From positions 89,364 through 153,363 of the forward strand of contig NZ_JAVBXD010000007.1 in NCBI RefSeq assembly GCF_030756675.1: a stretch of 64,000 bases of DNA. The letters are read 5' to 3'. This stretch comes from Bacillus multifaciens. Its GTDB lineage: Bacteria; Bacillota; Bacilli; Bacillales; Bacillaceae_G. Position numbers and translations under genes: made by a program. Each line of letters begins with the position of its first letter. Position 1 is the stretch's first letter. The notes under the pieces are model-generated. The model searched no databases. It was given only the letters and a program-made list of their open reading frames with translations, and was not told the DNA's origin. This document shows positions 26,405-36,558 of the stretch, in pieces.

Positions 26405-27517
26405 ATGAATAAGACTAAAGTGGTACAAGTAATAAAGAAGTTAACGCATGGTGGAGCCGAACACTTAGTAGTTAATTTGGCTGAAAAATTAAACAAAGAA
26501 TTATTTGATGTGACGGTTTTAGTAATAGAAGGGGATGAATCAGATAACAATTCGGAAATGCTCCAAACCCTTCAAAAAAATGGAGTAGTTGTAGAATTTT
26601 TAAGAAAGCGTAAGGGGACAAATAAGATTTGGACAGTATTCCAAATTGTTAAAGTACTTAAGAAAATCAAACCGGATGTGGTTCATGCGCATTTAGAACA
26701 TTGTAGTATTTATGTTGGTTTAGCCTCTTATTTTTATACAAAATGTAAATATGTACAGACTTTACATAATACAGTTCTTAATAATATTTTCCTTATGAAG
26801 CTGATTAAAAATAGATATGACAAAACAATAGCGATTTCTCATGAAGTAGAACAGGTAGCTAGGAGAATATTGAAATTACCAAAGAGAGATATGCAACTTA
26901 TTTATAATGGAGTAAATACAGAAGTATTCTCTGTTCATGGAAAAAGATCGGATTTAATACAAAAAACGCTTAGAGATAGAAGAAATGGAATTAATATAGT
27001 TTCAATTGGAAGACTAACTACTCAAAAAGGACATGTATATGCAATACAAGCTATAGAGCAATTAAAGAAAATTTATGAGATTAACTTGTTTATAATTGGT
27101 GACGGCGAATTGAAAAAAGAGATACAGGACTTAGTACAAGAATTAAAACTGTCAAGTAATGTTTTCTTATTAGGAAATCGTCAAGAAATACCAGAAATTT
27201 TACGAGCTTGTGATTTATATGTAATGCCATCATTATGGGAAGGTTTAAGTGTATCGCTACTGGAAGCTATATCTATAGGAATCCCAATTATTGCTACTGA
27301 TGTGGGAAGTAATAAATCCGTTCTTTCCGAAAGTGGTACAGATTATAAAATAGTTGCACCAGAAAATACGGATGAATTAGCATATGCAATAAAAGAATTT
27401 ATAGATAAATACGAAGATCGTAAAGAATACTTATCTCATAGTGAAAATCCATTACCTAGTAAATATACTCTAAGTGAATTTATACAACAGCATCAGAAAT
27501 TATATTTATCTGAATAA
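26405..27517 (+). CDS. Family 4 glycosyltransferase
   Basis: Adds a sugar to the growing repeat unit on the cytoplasmic face. 370 residues, GT-B fold. Seen: the N-terminal KKLTHGGAEHLVVNLAEKL donor-side motif, VHAHLEHCS, NGVNTEVF, SIGRLTTQKGH, and the C-terminal EX7E-type region MPSLWEGLSVSLLEA. RBS ATGGGG. Donor and linkage unknown. Confidence 0.92.
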   Translation: MNKTKVVQVIKKLTHGGAEHLVVNLAEKLNKELFDVTVLVIEGDESDNNSEMLQTLQKNGVVVEFLRKRKGTNKIWTVFQIVKVLKKIKPDVVHAHLEHCSIYVGLASYFYTKCKYVQTLHNTVLNNIFLMKLIKNRYDKTIAISHEVEQVARRILKLPKRDMQLIYNGVNTEVFSVHGKRSDLIQKTLRDRRNGINIVSIGRLTTQKGHVYAIQAIEQLKKIYEINLFIIGDGELKKEIQDLVQELKLSSNVFLLGNRQEIPEILRACDLYVMPSLWEGLSVSLLEAISIGIPIIATDVGSNKSVLSESGTDYKIVAPENTDELAYAIKEFIDKYEDRKEYLSHSENPLPSKYTLSEFIQQHQKLYLSE

Positions 27518-27599
27518 GAATCTAAAGAGCAATGGAGGATAACTTTTGTATTAGTTGAATACCAAAGTTATGAAAAGGTCTGATGAGAAAGGATATTTA

Positions 27600-28841
27600 A
27601 TGAAAAAAGTGAAAAACGAAAGTCTTATGATGGCGATATTATTGACCGTAGCTATTATGATACCTATTCCTTTTAAATTACAATTTGCTGGGGAACTTAT
27701 AATTGGTATTATAGGTATTTTATATTGTTTAATATTTAACAAATTTAGGTTGGGGTTAAGTTCAATATTTTTTGGTTTTATTTTATTGTTAGATTTAATT
27801 TTAATTTTTTTCGAATCTAATACATCTTTTTATAATCAGGCCAGTCTTTTTTCTGTGGGTGATAAAGTACTATTACTGATTTGGGCTATTATAGCAATCT
27901 CTTTGATTAGGGATATTAGAGAAACCATGACATTATTTTTTAAAATAAGTTTGCCTATTGTATTGTTATTTACTGTGATGCAGATGTTAAATATAGGTTC
28001 TATGTTAGATATAACTTACAAATATTACAATACTTCTTGGAGAATAGTGGATTTATATAAGGCTATTGGTAATATTCAGAGGGGATTAGGACCATTTGAA
28101 CATCCAACTTCTCTGGCAATTTATGCGTTTATTTCACTCATTTTCAATACTCCTAAGAAAGGTCAGGAAACTAAAAAATCTAACAGTTTATTTATGTTAC
28201 TAGGAATTTTTATAGGGTTTCTTTCATTAACTAAAACATTCCTACTTTTATTTATTATTTATATAATATGGATGCTTTTAATTAAAGCAATACCTATTAA
28301 ACCGTTTCTTTCAATATTTACAGGGGTTTTGTTAGTTATTCCTGTATTGTTATTTATTAATAGTTTATATGATGGTGCTTATAATCCTATAAAAGAGAAT
28401 ATGTTAAGTGCATTTTCTATAGAAGGGCTATTAGGTACGAGGTTTGATAGCCAATCGGGTATGTTGGCTCCTATATTAGAATTTCTTAGAACAGTAGATA
28501 TTTTACATCTCTTTTTTGGGAATGGATCATCATCAACGGGAATTTTTATTGGAGATTCTCAATATTTAGTAGTTCTTTTTCAAAGTGGTTTTATTGGTTT
28601 GATAGCTATATTTGCACTATTATTGTTTAGCGTTATTGGCTATAAAAGAGATAGACAATTACAGTTCCTTATTGTTTGTATTGGATTTGTAGGGATTGGA
28701 TTTACATTTTTAGCAGCTCCTAGATTAACTGTGATCTTGGTTCCGATATTAGCATGTGGAATTGAGAATATTAATCATAAATCTCATTTAAGAAATGAAT
28801 TTAAAATTGATAAAAACACTCAAGAAATTAGAGGTTACTAA
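27600..28841 (+). CDS. Wzy-type polysaccharide polymerase (O-antigen ligase family)
   Basis: Probably polymerises exported repeat units on the outer face. About 413 residues. ATG 27600 is chosen because AAAGGAT lies 6 nt upstream; the frame is open to a TTG at 27555 without a ribosome site. Seen: about 10-12 hydrophobic helices, the loop RGLGPFEHPTSLAIYAF and the late FGNGSSSTGIFIGDSQYL, both in places where O-antigen ligase/polymerases carry conserved loops. Sequence families of Wzy are very diverse, so the call rests on topology and locus. Confidence 0.85.
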   Translation: MKKVKNESLMMAILLTVAIMIPIPFKLQFAGELIIGIIGILYCLIFNKFRLGLSSIFFGFILLLDLILIFFESNTSFYNQASLFSVGDKVLLLIWAIIAISLIRDIRETMTLFFKISLPIVLLFTVMQMLNIGSMLDITYKYYNTSWRIVDLYKAIGNIQRGLGPFEHPTSLAIYAFISLIFNTPKKGQETKKSNSLFMLLGIFIGFLSLTKTFLLLFIIYIIWMLLIKAIPIKPFLSIFTGVLLVIPVLLFINSLYDGAYNPIKENMLSAFSIEGLLGTRFDSQSGMLAPILEFLRTVDILHLFFGNGSSSTGIFIGDSQYLVVLFQSGFIGLIAIFALLLFSVIGYKRDRQLQFLIVCIGFVGIGFTFLAAPRLTVILVPILACGIENINHKSHLRNEFKIDKNTQEIRGY

Positions 28842-28843
28842 CA

Positions 28844-29989
28844 ATGAAGAAAAATATATTATATATTCAACCTTACGCTAGTCATGTTGGAGGGGTTGAT
28901 ACAGTACTATTGCAATTAGTGGAAGGTCTAGATAAAGAGAGATTTGCACCTTATGTGGTTCTTCCTGAATATAGCCCATATGTAGAAAAATATGAAGAAT
29001 TAGGTGCTAAAGTAATTTTTGAGACTTTAGCGGTTTTTGGAAAACCTACTAGTTGGGATTATTATTTCAAAAATTTCATGAAATTATTTGTTTCTATTAC
29101 TAGATTGAAAAAATTAGTAAAAAAATACAGTATTGACATTATACATTCTCATAAAATGGAACTTATAGGTGGGAACATCGTGGGGAAGATGTTGGATATA
29201 CCTACAGTGCAAACGATTCATGAATTGCCAAGGAGGCCTTTACTGGCTTATAAATTTGTGGGGTATCTTAATCATCTATTTAATGATAAAGTTATAGTTT
29301 TGTGTGATCGTAGTAAAACTATGTTGGAGTGGGGATTATATAAATCAGATAAAACTATAAAAATTTACAACGGAATCAAAGTTAAGGAAAAAGCCCAAAA
29401 TGAAAATTATAATTTAAGAAGAGAGTTAGGATTAAGTAAAGAAGATAAGATAGTAGTTACTGTGGCGCGCCTTTCACCGATGAAGGGTATTGAATATTTA
29501 ATTGAAGCAGCGGAAAAAATACAAAATGTGGATAATGATATCAAATTTATTATAGTTGGGGATGTAGCCTTTGATCGTGAAATCGCTTATAAGGAATCTT
29601 TAATGGAAAAAGTAGAAGAAGCAAATATGAGTAGTGTAGTGCACTTTTTAGGGTTAAGAAGGGATGTGCCTGAAATTTTGGCACAATCAGATTTATTTGT
29701 TTTGCCTTCAGTTTATGACATTTTTCCTACTGTAATTTTAGAAGCTATGAGTAAAGGATTGCCTGTTGTAGCTACAGATGTTGGTGGGGTTCCTGAAATG
29801 GTACGTAGCAATACAGGTGTAATAGTTCCATCAGAGGATAGTGAAAAATTAGCAATAGGAATTTTAGATGTTTTTTCAAAAGATTTTAAAGAGTTAGGGC
29901 GAAATGGAAAAACAACTTTAGAAAAAGAATTTACCCAAGAAAAATATGTAACTAGAACTGTTCAAGTATATGAATCATTAATGAATTAG
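28844..29989 (+). CDS. Family 4 glycosyltransferase
   Basis: 381 residues, GT-B fold. Seen: YASHVGGVDTVLLQLVEGL, DIIHSHKMELIG, VARLSPMKGIEYLIEAA, and the C-terminal LPSVYDIFPTVILEAMSKGLP, the donor-binding EX7E region. It starts 2 nt after the polymerase stop, so it is tightly coupled. Donor unknown. Confidence 0.93.
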   Translation: MKKNILYIQPYASHVGGVDTVLLQLVEGLDKERFAPYVVLPEYSPYVEKYEELGAKVIFETLAVFGKPTSWDYYFKNFMKLFVSITRLKKLVKKYSIDIIHSHKMELIGGNIVGKMLDIPTVQTIHELPRRPLLAYKFVGYLNHLFNDKVIVLCDRSKTMLEWGLYKSDKTIKIYNGIKVKEKAQNENYNLRRELGLSKEDKIVVTVARLSPMKGIEYLIEAAEKIQNVDNDIKFIIVGDVAFDREIAYKESLMEKVEEANMSSVVHFLGLRRDVPEILAQSDLFVLPSVYDIFPTVILEAMSKGLPVVATDVGGVPEMVRSNTGVIVPSEDSEKLAIGILDVFSKDFKELGRNGKTTLEKEFTQEKYVTRTVQVYESLMN

Positions 29990-30000
29990 GGTGTAATGTT

Positions 30001-30567
30001 ATGAAGAATATAATAGATTTATCTAAGTATAATCAAGAGTGGTATTCTAGAGGAAGAAATAGTGTTACAGTTCTTTTGTGGTGGCTTGTACAAGGAACTA
30101 TTTTTCGTTTTTCATTACACAATATGTATGGATGGCGGAATTTTTTATTGCGTTTATTTGGTGCAAAGATTGGCAAAGGTGTTAGAGTTCGTAGTTCTGC
30201 TAAATTTACTTATCCTTGGAAAGTATCTATTAATGATTATTCTTGGATAGGAGATAATGTTCAATTTTATAGTTTAGATGAAATTCATATAGGAACAAAT
30301 TGTGTTATTTCACAAGAGGTATATTTATGTACAGGCAGTCATAATGCTAAAGATCCTTATTTTGGTTTGATTACAAAACCAATTCATATTCAAGATGGTG
30401 CATGGGTGGCAAGTGATGTGTTTGTTTATCCAGGTATAACAATCCATAAAATGGGGGTAGTGGCAGCAAGAAGTACGGTTTTAAAAGATATACCTGCAAA
30501 TGAAATACATGCTGGATTTCCAGCTAAGTTTATAAAGAAACGGTTTGAGGAAGAGGAGTTACTGTGA
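30001..30567 (+). CDS. WcaF-like acetyltransferase (hexapeptide repeat)
   Basis: Probably O-acetylates the polysaccharide. 188 residues; left-handed beta-helix hexapeptide pattern visible from IGKGVRVRSSAKF through VYLCTGSHNAKDP, with the catalytic histidine in GSHN and late VVAARSTVLKDIP. Resembles colanic acid acetyltransferases of the WcaF group. Its last 4 nt overlap the next gene. Confidence 0.9.
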   Translation: MKNIIDLSKYNQEWYSRGRNSVTVLLWWLVQGTIFRFSLHNMYGWRNFLLRLFGAKIGKGVRVRSSAKFTYPWKVSINDYSWIGDNVQFYSLDEIHIGTNCVISQEVYLCTGSHNAKDPYFGLITKPIHIQDGAWVASDVFVYPGITIHKMGVVAARSTVLKDIPANEIHAGFPAKFIKKRFEEEELL

Positions 30568-31811
30568 AAAAGAAAAAAATTGCTTTTGTAATTAATTATT
30601 TTTATCCTGATTTTGCCTCTACTGGCCAATTAATGACTGAGCTCTGTTTAGACTTGCAAAATGATTTTAATATAACTGTTATTGCTGCTCAACCTAACTA
30701 TGCAGGTGAAAAAATTAGTACAAGAAAACTATTTGAAGAAGATTGTTTAGAGAATATGAAAATCATTCGAATCCGTTTACCTGAAGTTGATAAAACTTCT
30801 AAATTGAGCCGAATGAAATATATATTCTCTTATTTTGTTTTAGCTAATATTGCACTTCTTAGAGAAAAAGGTGTGGATCTTATTTATACAATTTCACAAC
30901 CACCAGTTTTAGGAGGTTTGATTGGTACAATCGGGAAATTTTTAAAGAGAACAAAGCATGTTTATAATGTTCAAGATTTTAACCCTGAACAAGCAGCTGC
31001 AGTAAGTTATACGAATAAACAATCTATATTTAAGATTGCTAAAAAGATAGACATGTTAAACTGTAGTTTTGCTGATTGCGTCATTGTAGTTGGAAATGAC
31101 ATGAGTGAAACTTTAAAACAAAGGTTTGTTGGAAAGAAAGTACCGGATTATGCAGTTATTAATAACTGGACAAATGAACAAGAAGTTGTTCCTCTTGATA
31201 AGTCCGATCGAAATATCAAACAATTCTTGGAAGATAATAACTTGAAGGATAAGTTTATTATTATGTATTCCGGTAATATAGGTCTATACTACGATCTGGA
31301 AAATATCGTTAAAGTGACTGAACACTTTAAAGAATATAAGGATATTGCTTTTGTGTTTATTGGTGAAGGTGCAGTAAAGAAACATATGGAGGAATTTATT
31401 CAAAATAATAAAATTCCTAATGTATTCTTTTTACCATATCAACCGAAAGAGTTTATTAAATATTCTCTTAATGCTGCAGATGTTCATCTGGTTGTCAATC
31501 AAAAAGGAATTAAAGGTGTATCTGTTCCGAGTAAGATTTATGGAGTCATGGCTGCTGGTAAACCTATTCTTGGTGTTTTAGAACAAGAGAGCGAAGCACA
31601 AATGCTTATTGATAAAAGTAATTCTGGATTTGTAGTCGAGCCGCAAAATTATCCTGAAATTATCAAAGTTATTGATAATTTATATAAAATGGATAAGATT
31701 GATTTGGTTAAAATTGGGTTAAATGGAAGAGGGTATTTAGAAGAGAACTTAAAGAGAGAAATCTCTATTAATAAGTATAGGAAATTATTAAAACGGATAA
31801 TGGAACAGTGA
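30564..31811 (+). CDS. WcaI-like glycosyltransferase (family 4)
   Basis: 415 residues, GT-B fold with the long N-terminal domain typical of the colanic acid WcaI group: INYFYPDFASTGQLMTEL and YNVQDFNPEQAAAVS. C-terminal donor region YSGNIGLYYDLENIV and GVSVPSKIYGVMAAGKP. GTG start with GAGGAAGAGGAG upstream. In colanic acid synthesis WcaI is a fucosyltransferase, so a fucosyl role is a reasonable but unproved inference here. Confidence 0.9.
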   Translation: MKKKKIAFVINYFYPDFASTGQLMTELCLDLQNDFNITVIAAQPNYAGEKISTRKLFEEDCLENMKIIRIRLPEVDKTSKLSRMKYIFSYFVLANIALLREKGVDLIYTISQPPVLGGLIGTIGKFLKRTKHVYNVQDFNPEQAAAVSYTNKQSIFKIAKKIDMLNCSFADCVIVVGNDMSETLKQRFVGKKVPDYAVINNWTNEQEVVPLDKSDRNIKQFLEDNNLKDKFIIMYSGNIGLYYDLENIVKVTEHFKEYKDIAFVFIGEGAVKKHMEEFIQNNKIPNVFFLPYQPKEFIKYSLNAADVHLVVNQKGIKGVSVPSKIYGVMAAGKPILGVLEQESEAQMLIDKSNSGFVVEPQNYPEIIKVIDNLYKMDKIDLVKIGLNGRGYLEENLKREISINKYRKLLKRIMEQ

Positions 31812-31942
31812 GATAATTTTGAATTTATATACTGGAAATCTTAAATATGTTTACTGCATATTATGGATAATTAGTTTTTTATGTATAGTTACTTGGAAGA
31901 AGGTTCTTTTTTATTTGAACTAGGAGAAGGAGGGACGGACTA

Positions 31943-33328
31943 GTGAAACTTGTCTTATTATCAGGTGGCTCAGGTAAACGTCTTTGGCCACTTTCGAATG
32001 ATACTCGTTCAAAACAATTTCTAAAAGTTTTAGAAAATGAAGAAGGCTCATATCAATCAATGGTGCAACGTGTATGGGGGCAACTGGAATCAGTTGCTTT
32101 AAGCGATTCTGCTGTTATTGCGACATCAAGAATGCAAACGGAAATGATCTACAATCAATTAGGTACAGGTGTACCGCTAATTGTAGAACCAGAGAGAAGG
32201 GATACATTTCCGGCAATTGCACTTGCTGGTTCTTTTTTATTCTCTGAACAAAAAATGGATCTAGATGAAACGGTTATTGTATTGCCAGTGGACCCTTATG
32301 TAGAAGATAGTTTTTTTGAAAGAGTAAAAGATTTAGACACTGCTTTACAAAATTCTAATGCTGACTTAGCTCTTATGGGGGTTGAACCAACATATCCATC
32401 TTCGAAATACGGTTATATTGTGCCAACACAAGAAAATAATCCACAAGAATATTTTAATGTAGCGCGTTTTACTGAGAAACCAAGTGAAGAAAAAGCAGTA
32501 ACGTTAATTGAACAAAAAGCATTATGGAACTGTGGTGTGTTTGCCTTCAGATTACGTTATTTAATTAATATTTTAGAAGAAAAGAATCTCCCTGTTTTTT
32601 ACCAGGTCCTTTCTAAGCAGTACGATCAATTACCAAAAATCAGCTTTGATTATGAGGTAGTTGAAAAAGCAAATCATATCATTGCCTTGCCATACAGTGG
32701 GTATTGGAAAGACTTGGGGACATGGAATACATTGACAGAAGAGATGGCTACTACTCAAATTGGGAAAGGTATAATTAGTGAGGATTCTCAAAATACACAC
32801 GTAGTCAATGAGTTAGAAGTACCGATTACTGTGGTTGGTCTTTCTGATATCGTTGTTGCAGCGAGTCCTGATGGTGTCCTTGTAGCCGATAAAGCATCTA
32901 GCCCAAAGATTAAAGACCTAATTAGCTCTTTCGATCAACCACCTATGTATGAAGAGCGTGTATGGGGGTGGTCTAAAGTGTTAGATTATGCAAAATATGA
33001 GAATGAAGAAATGGTAACAAAGCGAATTTGTATTCAAGAAAATAAAAATTCTACTTACCATTATCACAATTTACGCAATGAGGTATGGACGATTATTCGT
33101 GGTGAAGGTGAGCTTATCTTAGACGATAACATTCGACGTGTAAAAGCTGGGGATATTGTTCATATTCCTGCAGGTAAAAAACACGCTATTCGTGCAATTA
33201 ATGAGCTAGAGTTTATTGAAGTACAAACAGGGAAAGAGGTAGTAAATACTGATTTTATTCGTCTTTATACAAAATGGGATGACATTTTAACACATTATTA
33301 CCAATCACAAGCGCAGGTTATTATGTAA
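31943..33328 (+). CDS. manC: Mannose-1-phosphate guanylyltransferase / mannose-6-phosphate isomerase
   Basis: Makes GDP-mannose from mannose-1-phosphate and GTP; the C-terminal cupin may isomerise mannose-6-phosphate. 461 residues. Seen: nucleotidyltransferase start LLSGGSGKRLWPLS, VEPERRDTFPAIALAG, FTEKPSEEKA, and a C-terminal cupin (HYHNLRNEVWTII, GDIVHIPAGKKHAIRA). GTG start with AAGGAGGGACGGACTA. Base composition returns to the chromosomal average from here on, marking the right edge of the variable part. Confidence 0.95.
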   Translation: MKLVLLSGGSGKRLWPLSNDTRSKQFLKVLENEEGSYQSMVQRVWGQLESVALSDSAVIATSRMQTEMIYNQLGTGVPLIVEPERRDTFPAIALAGSFLFSEQKMDLDETVIVLPVDPYVEDSFFERVKDLDTALQNSNADLALMGVEPTYPSSKYGYIVPTQENNPQEYFNVARFTEKPSEEKAVTLIEQKALWNCGVFAFRLRYLINILEEKNLPVFYQVLSKQYDQLPKISFDYEVVEKANHIIALPYSGYWKDLGTWNTLTEEMATTQIGKGIISEDSQNTHVVNELEVPITVVGLSDIVVAASPDGVLVADKASSPKIKDLISSFDQPPMYEERVWGWSKVLDYAKYENEEMVTKRICIQENKNSTYHYHNLRNEVWTIIRGEGELILDDNIRRVKAGDIVHIPAGKKHAIRAINELEFIEVQTGKEVVNTDFIRLYTKWDDILTHYYQSQAQVIM

Positions 33329-33358
33329 CCGCTAGGAGTATACTAGCGGTTTTTCTTT
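33328..33358 (+). terminator. Intrinsic terminator between manC and the next glycosyltransferase
   Basis: Perfect 8-bp ACCGCTAG / CTAGCGGT stem, GAGTATA loop, then TTTTTCTTTT. The next gene starts 13 nt later without an obvious promoter, so this is another terminator that must be read through. Confidence 0.85.
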
Positions 33359-33370
33359 TGAGGGAAAATA

Positions 33371-34474
33371 ATGAAAACATTTGTTATTTATATTTCAGAA
33401 TATGGATTTGGGCATGCAACTAGATGTATTGCTTTAATACGGGAAATGTTAAGCGTAAGAAAAGATATACAAATTATTGTATGTCATTCATTTGCTTTGG
33501 ATTTTATTCGAGAGTCGTTAAAAGAGTATGCAGGTAGAGTGATTTTTCATGATGTTGAAACAGATGTTGGGTATATTTTAAAAGAACATTCTCTAGAATT
33601 AGATGGCGAGACACTGCAAAAAGTATGTAAGGAATTTTGTACAGGATTACCAGAGAAGATCGAAAATGAAGTAGCTTTCCTTAGTTCTTTTCAAATTGAG
33701 TGTATCGTCTCTGATATTTCACCGATTGCTTTTGAAATAGCTGAGAAACTAGCTGTTCCATCTATTGGTATTTCTAATTTCACATGGTATACAGCTTATG
33801 AAAATATTCTTTCCCAAGACTTGCTACAAATATTTCACTATATGTACGAGAAGATGGATTATTTTTATTCATTAGCTGGAAATAAGGAGAAGTATTGGGC
33901 GAAGGAAGAGACCTTTTCTTTTAATTTTTATAGTAGAAGGATAAACGCATTAGAAGTTAATAGAATCCAAAAGGAGCTAAATCCAAGTGGAACAAAAAAA
34001 ATAATCTTTATTCCACTTGGAATGAAGATTGATATAGGTGATATAACAGAATTATCTTTGTGGGATTATAAAGAATTTGTATTTATTATTTCGAGCAATA
34101 TGGATGTCAAACATCCGAATGTGCATAAAATCCCTGATGATTATACAGAATCACAAAACTATGTTGCGGTTGCTGACTGTGTTGTTTCTAAAGCAGGTTG
34201 GGGAACGGTAAGCGAAGCTGTTGTTTATGGAAAACCTTTAGTAATTATAGATCGAAAAGGAATGAATGAAGACCAAAATACGATTCGTTTTTTGAAAAAC
34301 AATCAGTTATGCGACCTTATTACATGGGAAGAGCTTTATAGTATAAATCCTAGTGAATATGTAAATGTGAAAAAAGTGTTATATGGAAATGAGGTCTCTA
34401 CTATTGTCTCTCATATACTTGAAATAATAAATAAAAGTGTCGTAAACTTTATTCAGAAAGAAGGTATTATGTAA
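33371..34474 (+). CDS. MurG/GT1-like glycosyltransferase family protein
   Basis: 367 residues. Seen: the nucleotide-sugar transferase N-terminus YISEYGFGHATRCIAL and the C-terminal donor loop SKAGWGTVSEAVVYGKPLVII, which is the MurG/GT1 pattern and is also found in the N-terminal half of L-arabinokinase-like proteins. It sits between manC and manA in the same transcript, so it probably acts on a mannose- or fucose-containing glycan. Exact activity not recognised. Confidence 0.75.
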   Translation: MKTFVIYISEYGFGHATRCIALIREMLSVRKDIQIIVCHSFALDFIRESLKEYAGRVIFHDVETDVGYILKEHSLELDGETLQKVCKEFCTGLPEKIENEVAFLSSFQIECIVSDISPIAFEIAEKLAVPSIGISNFTWYTAYENILSQDLLQIFHYMYEKMDYFYSLAGNKEKYWAKEETFSFNFYSRRINALEVNRIQKELNPSGTKKIIFIPLGMKIDIGDITELSLWDYKEFVFIISSNMDVKHPNVHKIPDDYTESQNYVAVADCVVSKAGWGTVSEAVVYGKPLVIIDRKGMNEDQNTIRFLKNNQLCDLITWEELYSINPSEYVNVKKVLYGNEVSTIVSHILEIINKSVVNFIQKEGIM

Positions 34475-34476
34475 GG

Positions 34477-35421
34477 ATGAAATCACCGTTGTTTTTACAA
34501 CCTGTTCTTCAAGAACGAATCTGGGGAGGAAAATCATTAGAACAATTTAATTATGAATTATCTTCCGAATCAATTGGAGAATGTTGGGGGATTTCAGCTC
34601 ATTCGAATGGTTTAAGTGTTGTGAGGGATGGGATATATAAAGGGATAACGCTTGAACAGTTGTGGAGGCAAAAGCGTTATTTGTTTGGAGAACATCCATC
34701 TGAAAAATTCCCATTGTTAACAAAAATATTGGATGCAAATAGAGATTTATCTGTTCAAGTACATCCAAATGATGAATTTTCTTACAAATATGAAGGCGGC
34801 GGACTAGGAAAAACAGAGTGTTGGTATATTATTGATTGTAAGGAAGGTGCGCAATTAGTATATGGGCATCATGCTTACACAAAGATAGAGTTTGAACAAA
34901 TGGTTGAAGAAGGAAAATGGGATGAGTTATTACGTAAAGTTCCCATTTGCCCTGGAGATTTCTTTTATGTACCAAGCGGAACTGTCCATGCACTTTGTGA
35001 AGGAACGCTTGTACTAGAGACACAGCAAAGTTCAGATACAACATATCGGGTGTATGATTATGATCGTATTGATACAAATGGAGAAAAACGAGCGCTGCAT
35101 TTAGAGAAGGCTATTGAAGTTATTGGTATTCCGCACCAAGATTATTTTGTAACTCCACAAATCATGAAAGAAAACGGAGCGATTATTACGACTTATGTGC
35201 AAGGGGAGTATTTTTCTGTGTATAAGTGGGAGGTTCAAAAAAAAGCTTCATTCCAACAAAATAAAGATTTTCAATTAGTGAGCGTTATAGAGGGTGAAGC
35301 CATATTAATAACAGATGATGGTGAATTTTTTATTAAAAAAGGGGATCATTTTATTTTACCTTCTAACATGGGGAACTTTATTATAAAGGGACATGTAATT
35401 ACAATTGTATCTCATGCATAG
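34477..35421 (+). CDS. manA: Mannose-6-phosphate isomerase, class I
   Basis: Zinc enzyme converting fructose-6-phosphate to mannose-6-phosphate, the entry to the GDP-mannose/GDP-fucose branch. 314 residues. Seen: LQERIWGGKSLEQF, KILDANRDLSVQVHPND with zinc ligands, KTECWYII, and SGTVHALCEGTLVLETQQSSDTTYR with the late zinc histidine. It begins 2 nt after the preceding stop. ManC also has a cupin domain, so the isomerase step is probably duplicated. Confidence 0.95.
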   Translation: MKSPLFLQPVLQERIWGGKSLEQFNYELSSESIGECWGISAHSNGLSVVRDGIYKGITLEQLWRQKRYLFGEHPSEKFPLLTKILDANRDLSVQVHPNDEFSYKYEGGGLGKTECWYIIDCKEGAQLVYGHHAYTKIEFEQMVEEGKWDELLRKVPICPGDFFYVPSGTVHALCEGTLVLETQQSSDTTYRVYDYDRIDTNGEKRALHLEKAIEVIGIPHQDYFVTPQIMKENGAIITTYVQGEYFSVYKWEVQKKASFQQNKDFQLVSVIEGEAILITDDGEFFIKKGDHFILPSNMGNFIIKGHVITIVSHA

Positions 35422-35540
35422 AATGTAAAATTTATTTTGTTAAAATTTCTTCTATTTATAATACTCTTGGATGTAATATAATAAGATAGTGTGGATTTTT
35501 ATTATGATATCTATAAATGTAGATGGAGAAGGTATGAGAT

Positions 35541-36458
35541 ATGAAAAAGAAAATTTTATTTTGGATTCTAGGTATTTTCGGCGTATTAGTAGTTGTTGGA
35601 GGAGCTTATGCGTATCATATTTATTCTAATGTATCAAATACGTTAGATGCAGTCCATAAACCGTTAGACCGCGATAAATCTGATAAGAGAGAACAAAAAG
35701 TAGATGTCGCAGATCAAAAGCCCATTTCTATTTTATTAATGGGTAGCGATCAACGAAAAGATGAAACTGGCCGTTCCGATTCTTTAATGTTATTTACTTT
35801 AAATCCAAAAACAAAATCAATGAAAATCACAAGTATTCCACGTGATTCGTATACAGAAATTATCGGTAAAGGGAAGAAAGACAAAATCAATCATGCTTAT
35901 GCATTTGGCGGAATTAACATGTCTGTGAAAACAGTAGAAAACTTCCTTGATGTTCCCGTTGACCATTATATTGAAGTGAATATGGCTGGATTTAAGGATA
36001 TTGTAGATGCAGTTGGTGGTGTAGATGTTTATAATGATTTAGATTTTAAATCAGACGGTACACATTTTGAAAAAGGTAATATTCATTTAAATGGTGAAAC
36101 AGCTTTAAAATATACTCGTATGCGTTATGAAGATCCTCGTGGTGATTTCGGGCGTCAAATGCGTCAACGTCAAGTCATTCAAGCTGTAATTAAAAAAGGA
36201 GCAAATGTTTCTTCACTTGCGAACTACGGCGATGTATTACAAGCGATTCAAAAGAATGTAAAGACAAGCTTAACGCAAGATCAAATGTTTGATATTCAAA
36301 AGAATTATAAAGATTGTATGAAAAACAGTGAAGAAATTCAAATTCCTGGTAATGGTCATAAGGCTGAAGATGGCATTTGGTACTACTTTGTAACAGATCA
36401 AACTCGTAAAGATTTATCGAATAAATTAAGAGAGCATCTTGAGTTACCTAAGAAATAA
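35541..36458 (+). CDS. LytR-CpsA-Psr (LCP) family glycopolymer transferase
   Basis: Attaches lipid-linked polymers to peptidoglycan on the outer membrane face. 305 residues. Seen: one N-terminal transmembrane helix (about 4-24), then the LCP domain with ILLMGSDQRKDETGRSDSLM, TSIPRDSYTEI, INHAYAFGG and the arginine cluster DPRGDFGRQMRQRQV that binds the pyrophosphate. Own TATAAT at 35477, so it may be expressed apart from the operon. It most likely anchors the capsule encoded upstream. Confidence 0.95.
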   Translation: MKKKILFWILGIFGVLVVVGGAYAYHIYSNVSNTLDAVHKPLDRDKSDKREQKVDVADQKPISILLMGSDQRKDETGRSDSLMLFTLNPKTKSMKITSIPRDSYTEIIGKGKKDKINHAYAFGGINMSVKTVENFLDVPVDHYIEVNMAGFKDIVDAVGGVDVYNDLDFKSDGTHFEKGNIHLNGETALKYTRMRYEDPRGDFGRQMRQRQVIQAVIKKGANVSSLANYGDVLQAIQKNVKTSLTQDQMFDIQKNYKDCMKNSEEIQIPGNGHKAEDGIWYYFVTDQTRKDLSNKLREHLELPKK

Positions 36459-36466
36459 TTTTCCAC

Positions 36467-36504
36467 AAACCCAACTACTCTTACAGTAGTTGGGTTTATT
36501 TTTA
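36467..36504 (+). terminator. Intrinsic terminator after the LCP gene
   Basis: Perfect 13-bp stem AAACCCAACTACT / AGTAGTTGGGTTT, then T-rich tract. End of the main capsule transcript. Confidence 0.92.
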
Positions 36505-36558
36505 CATGCTTTTATACTAATATATATGTAGTATGAGAAGAACAGATGAGGTGAACGA

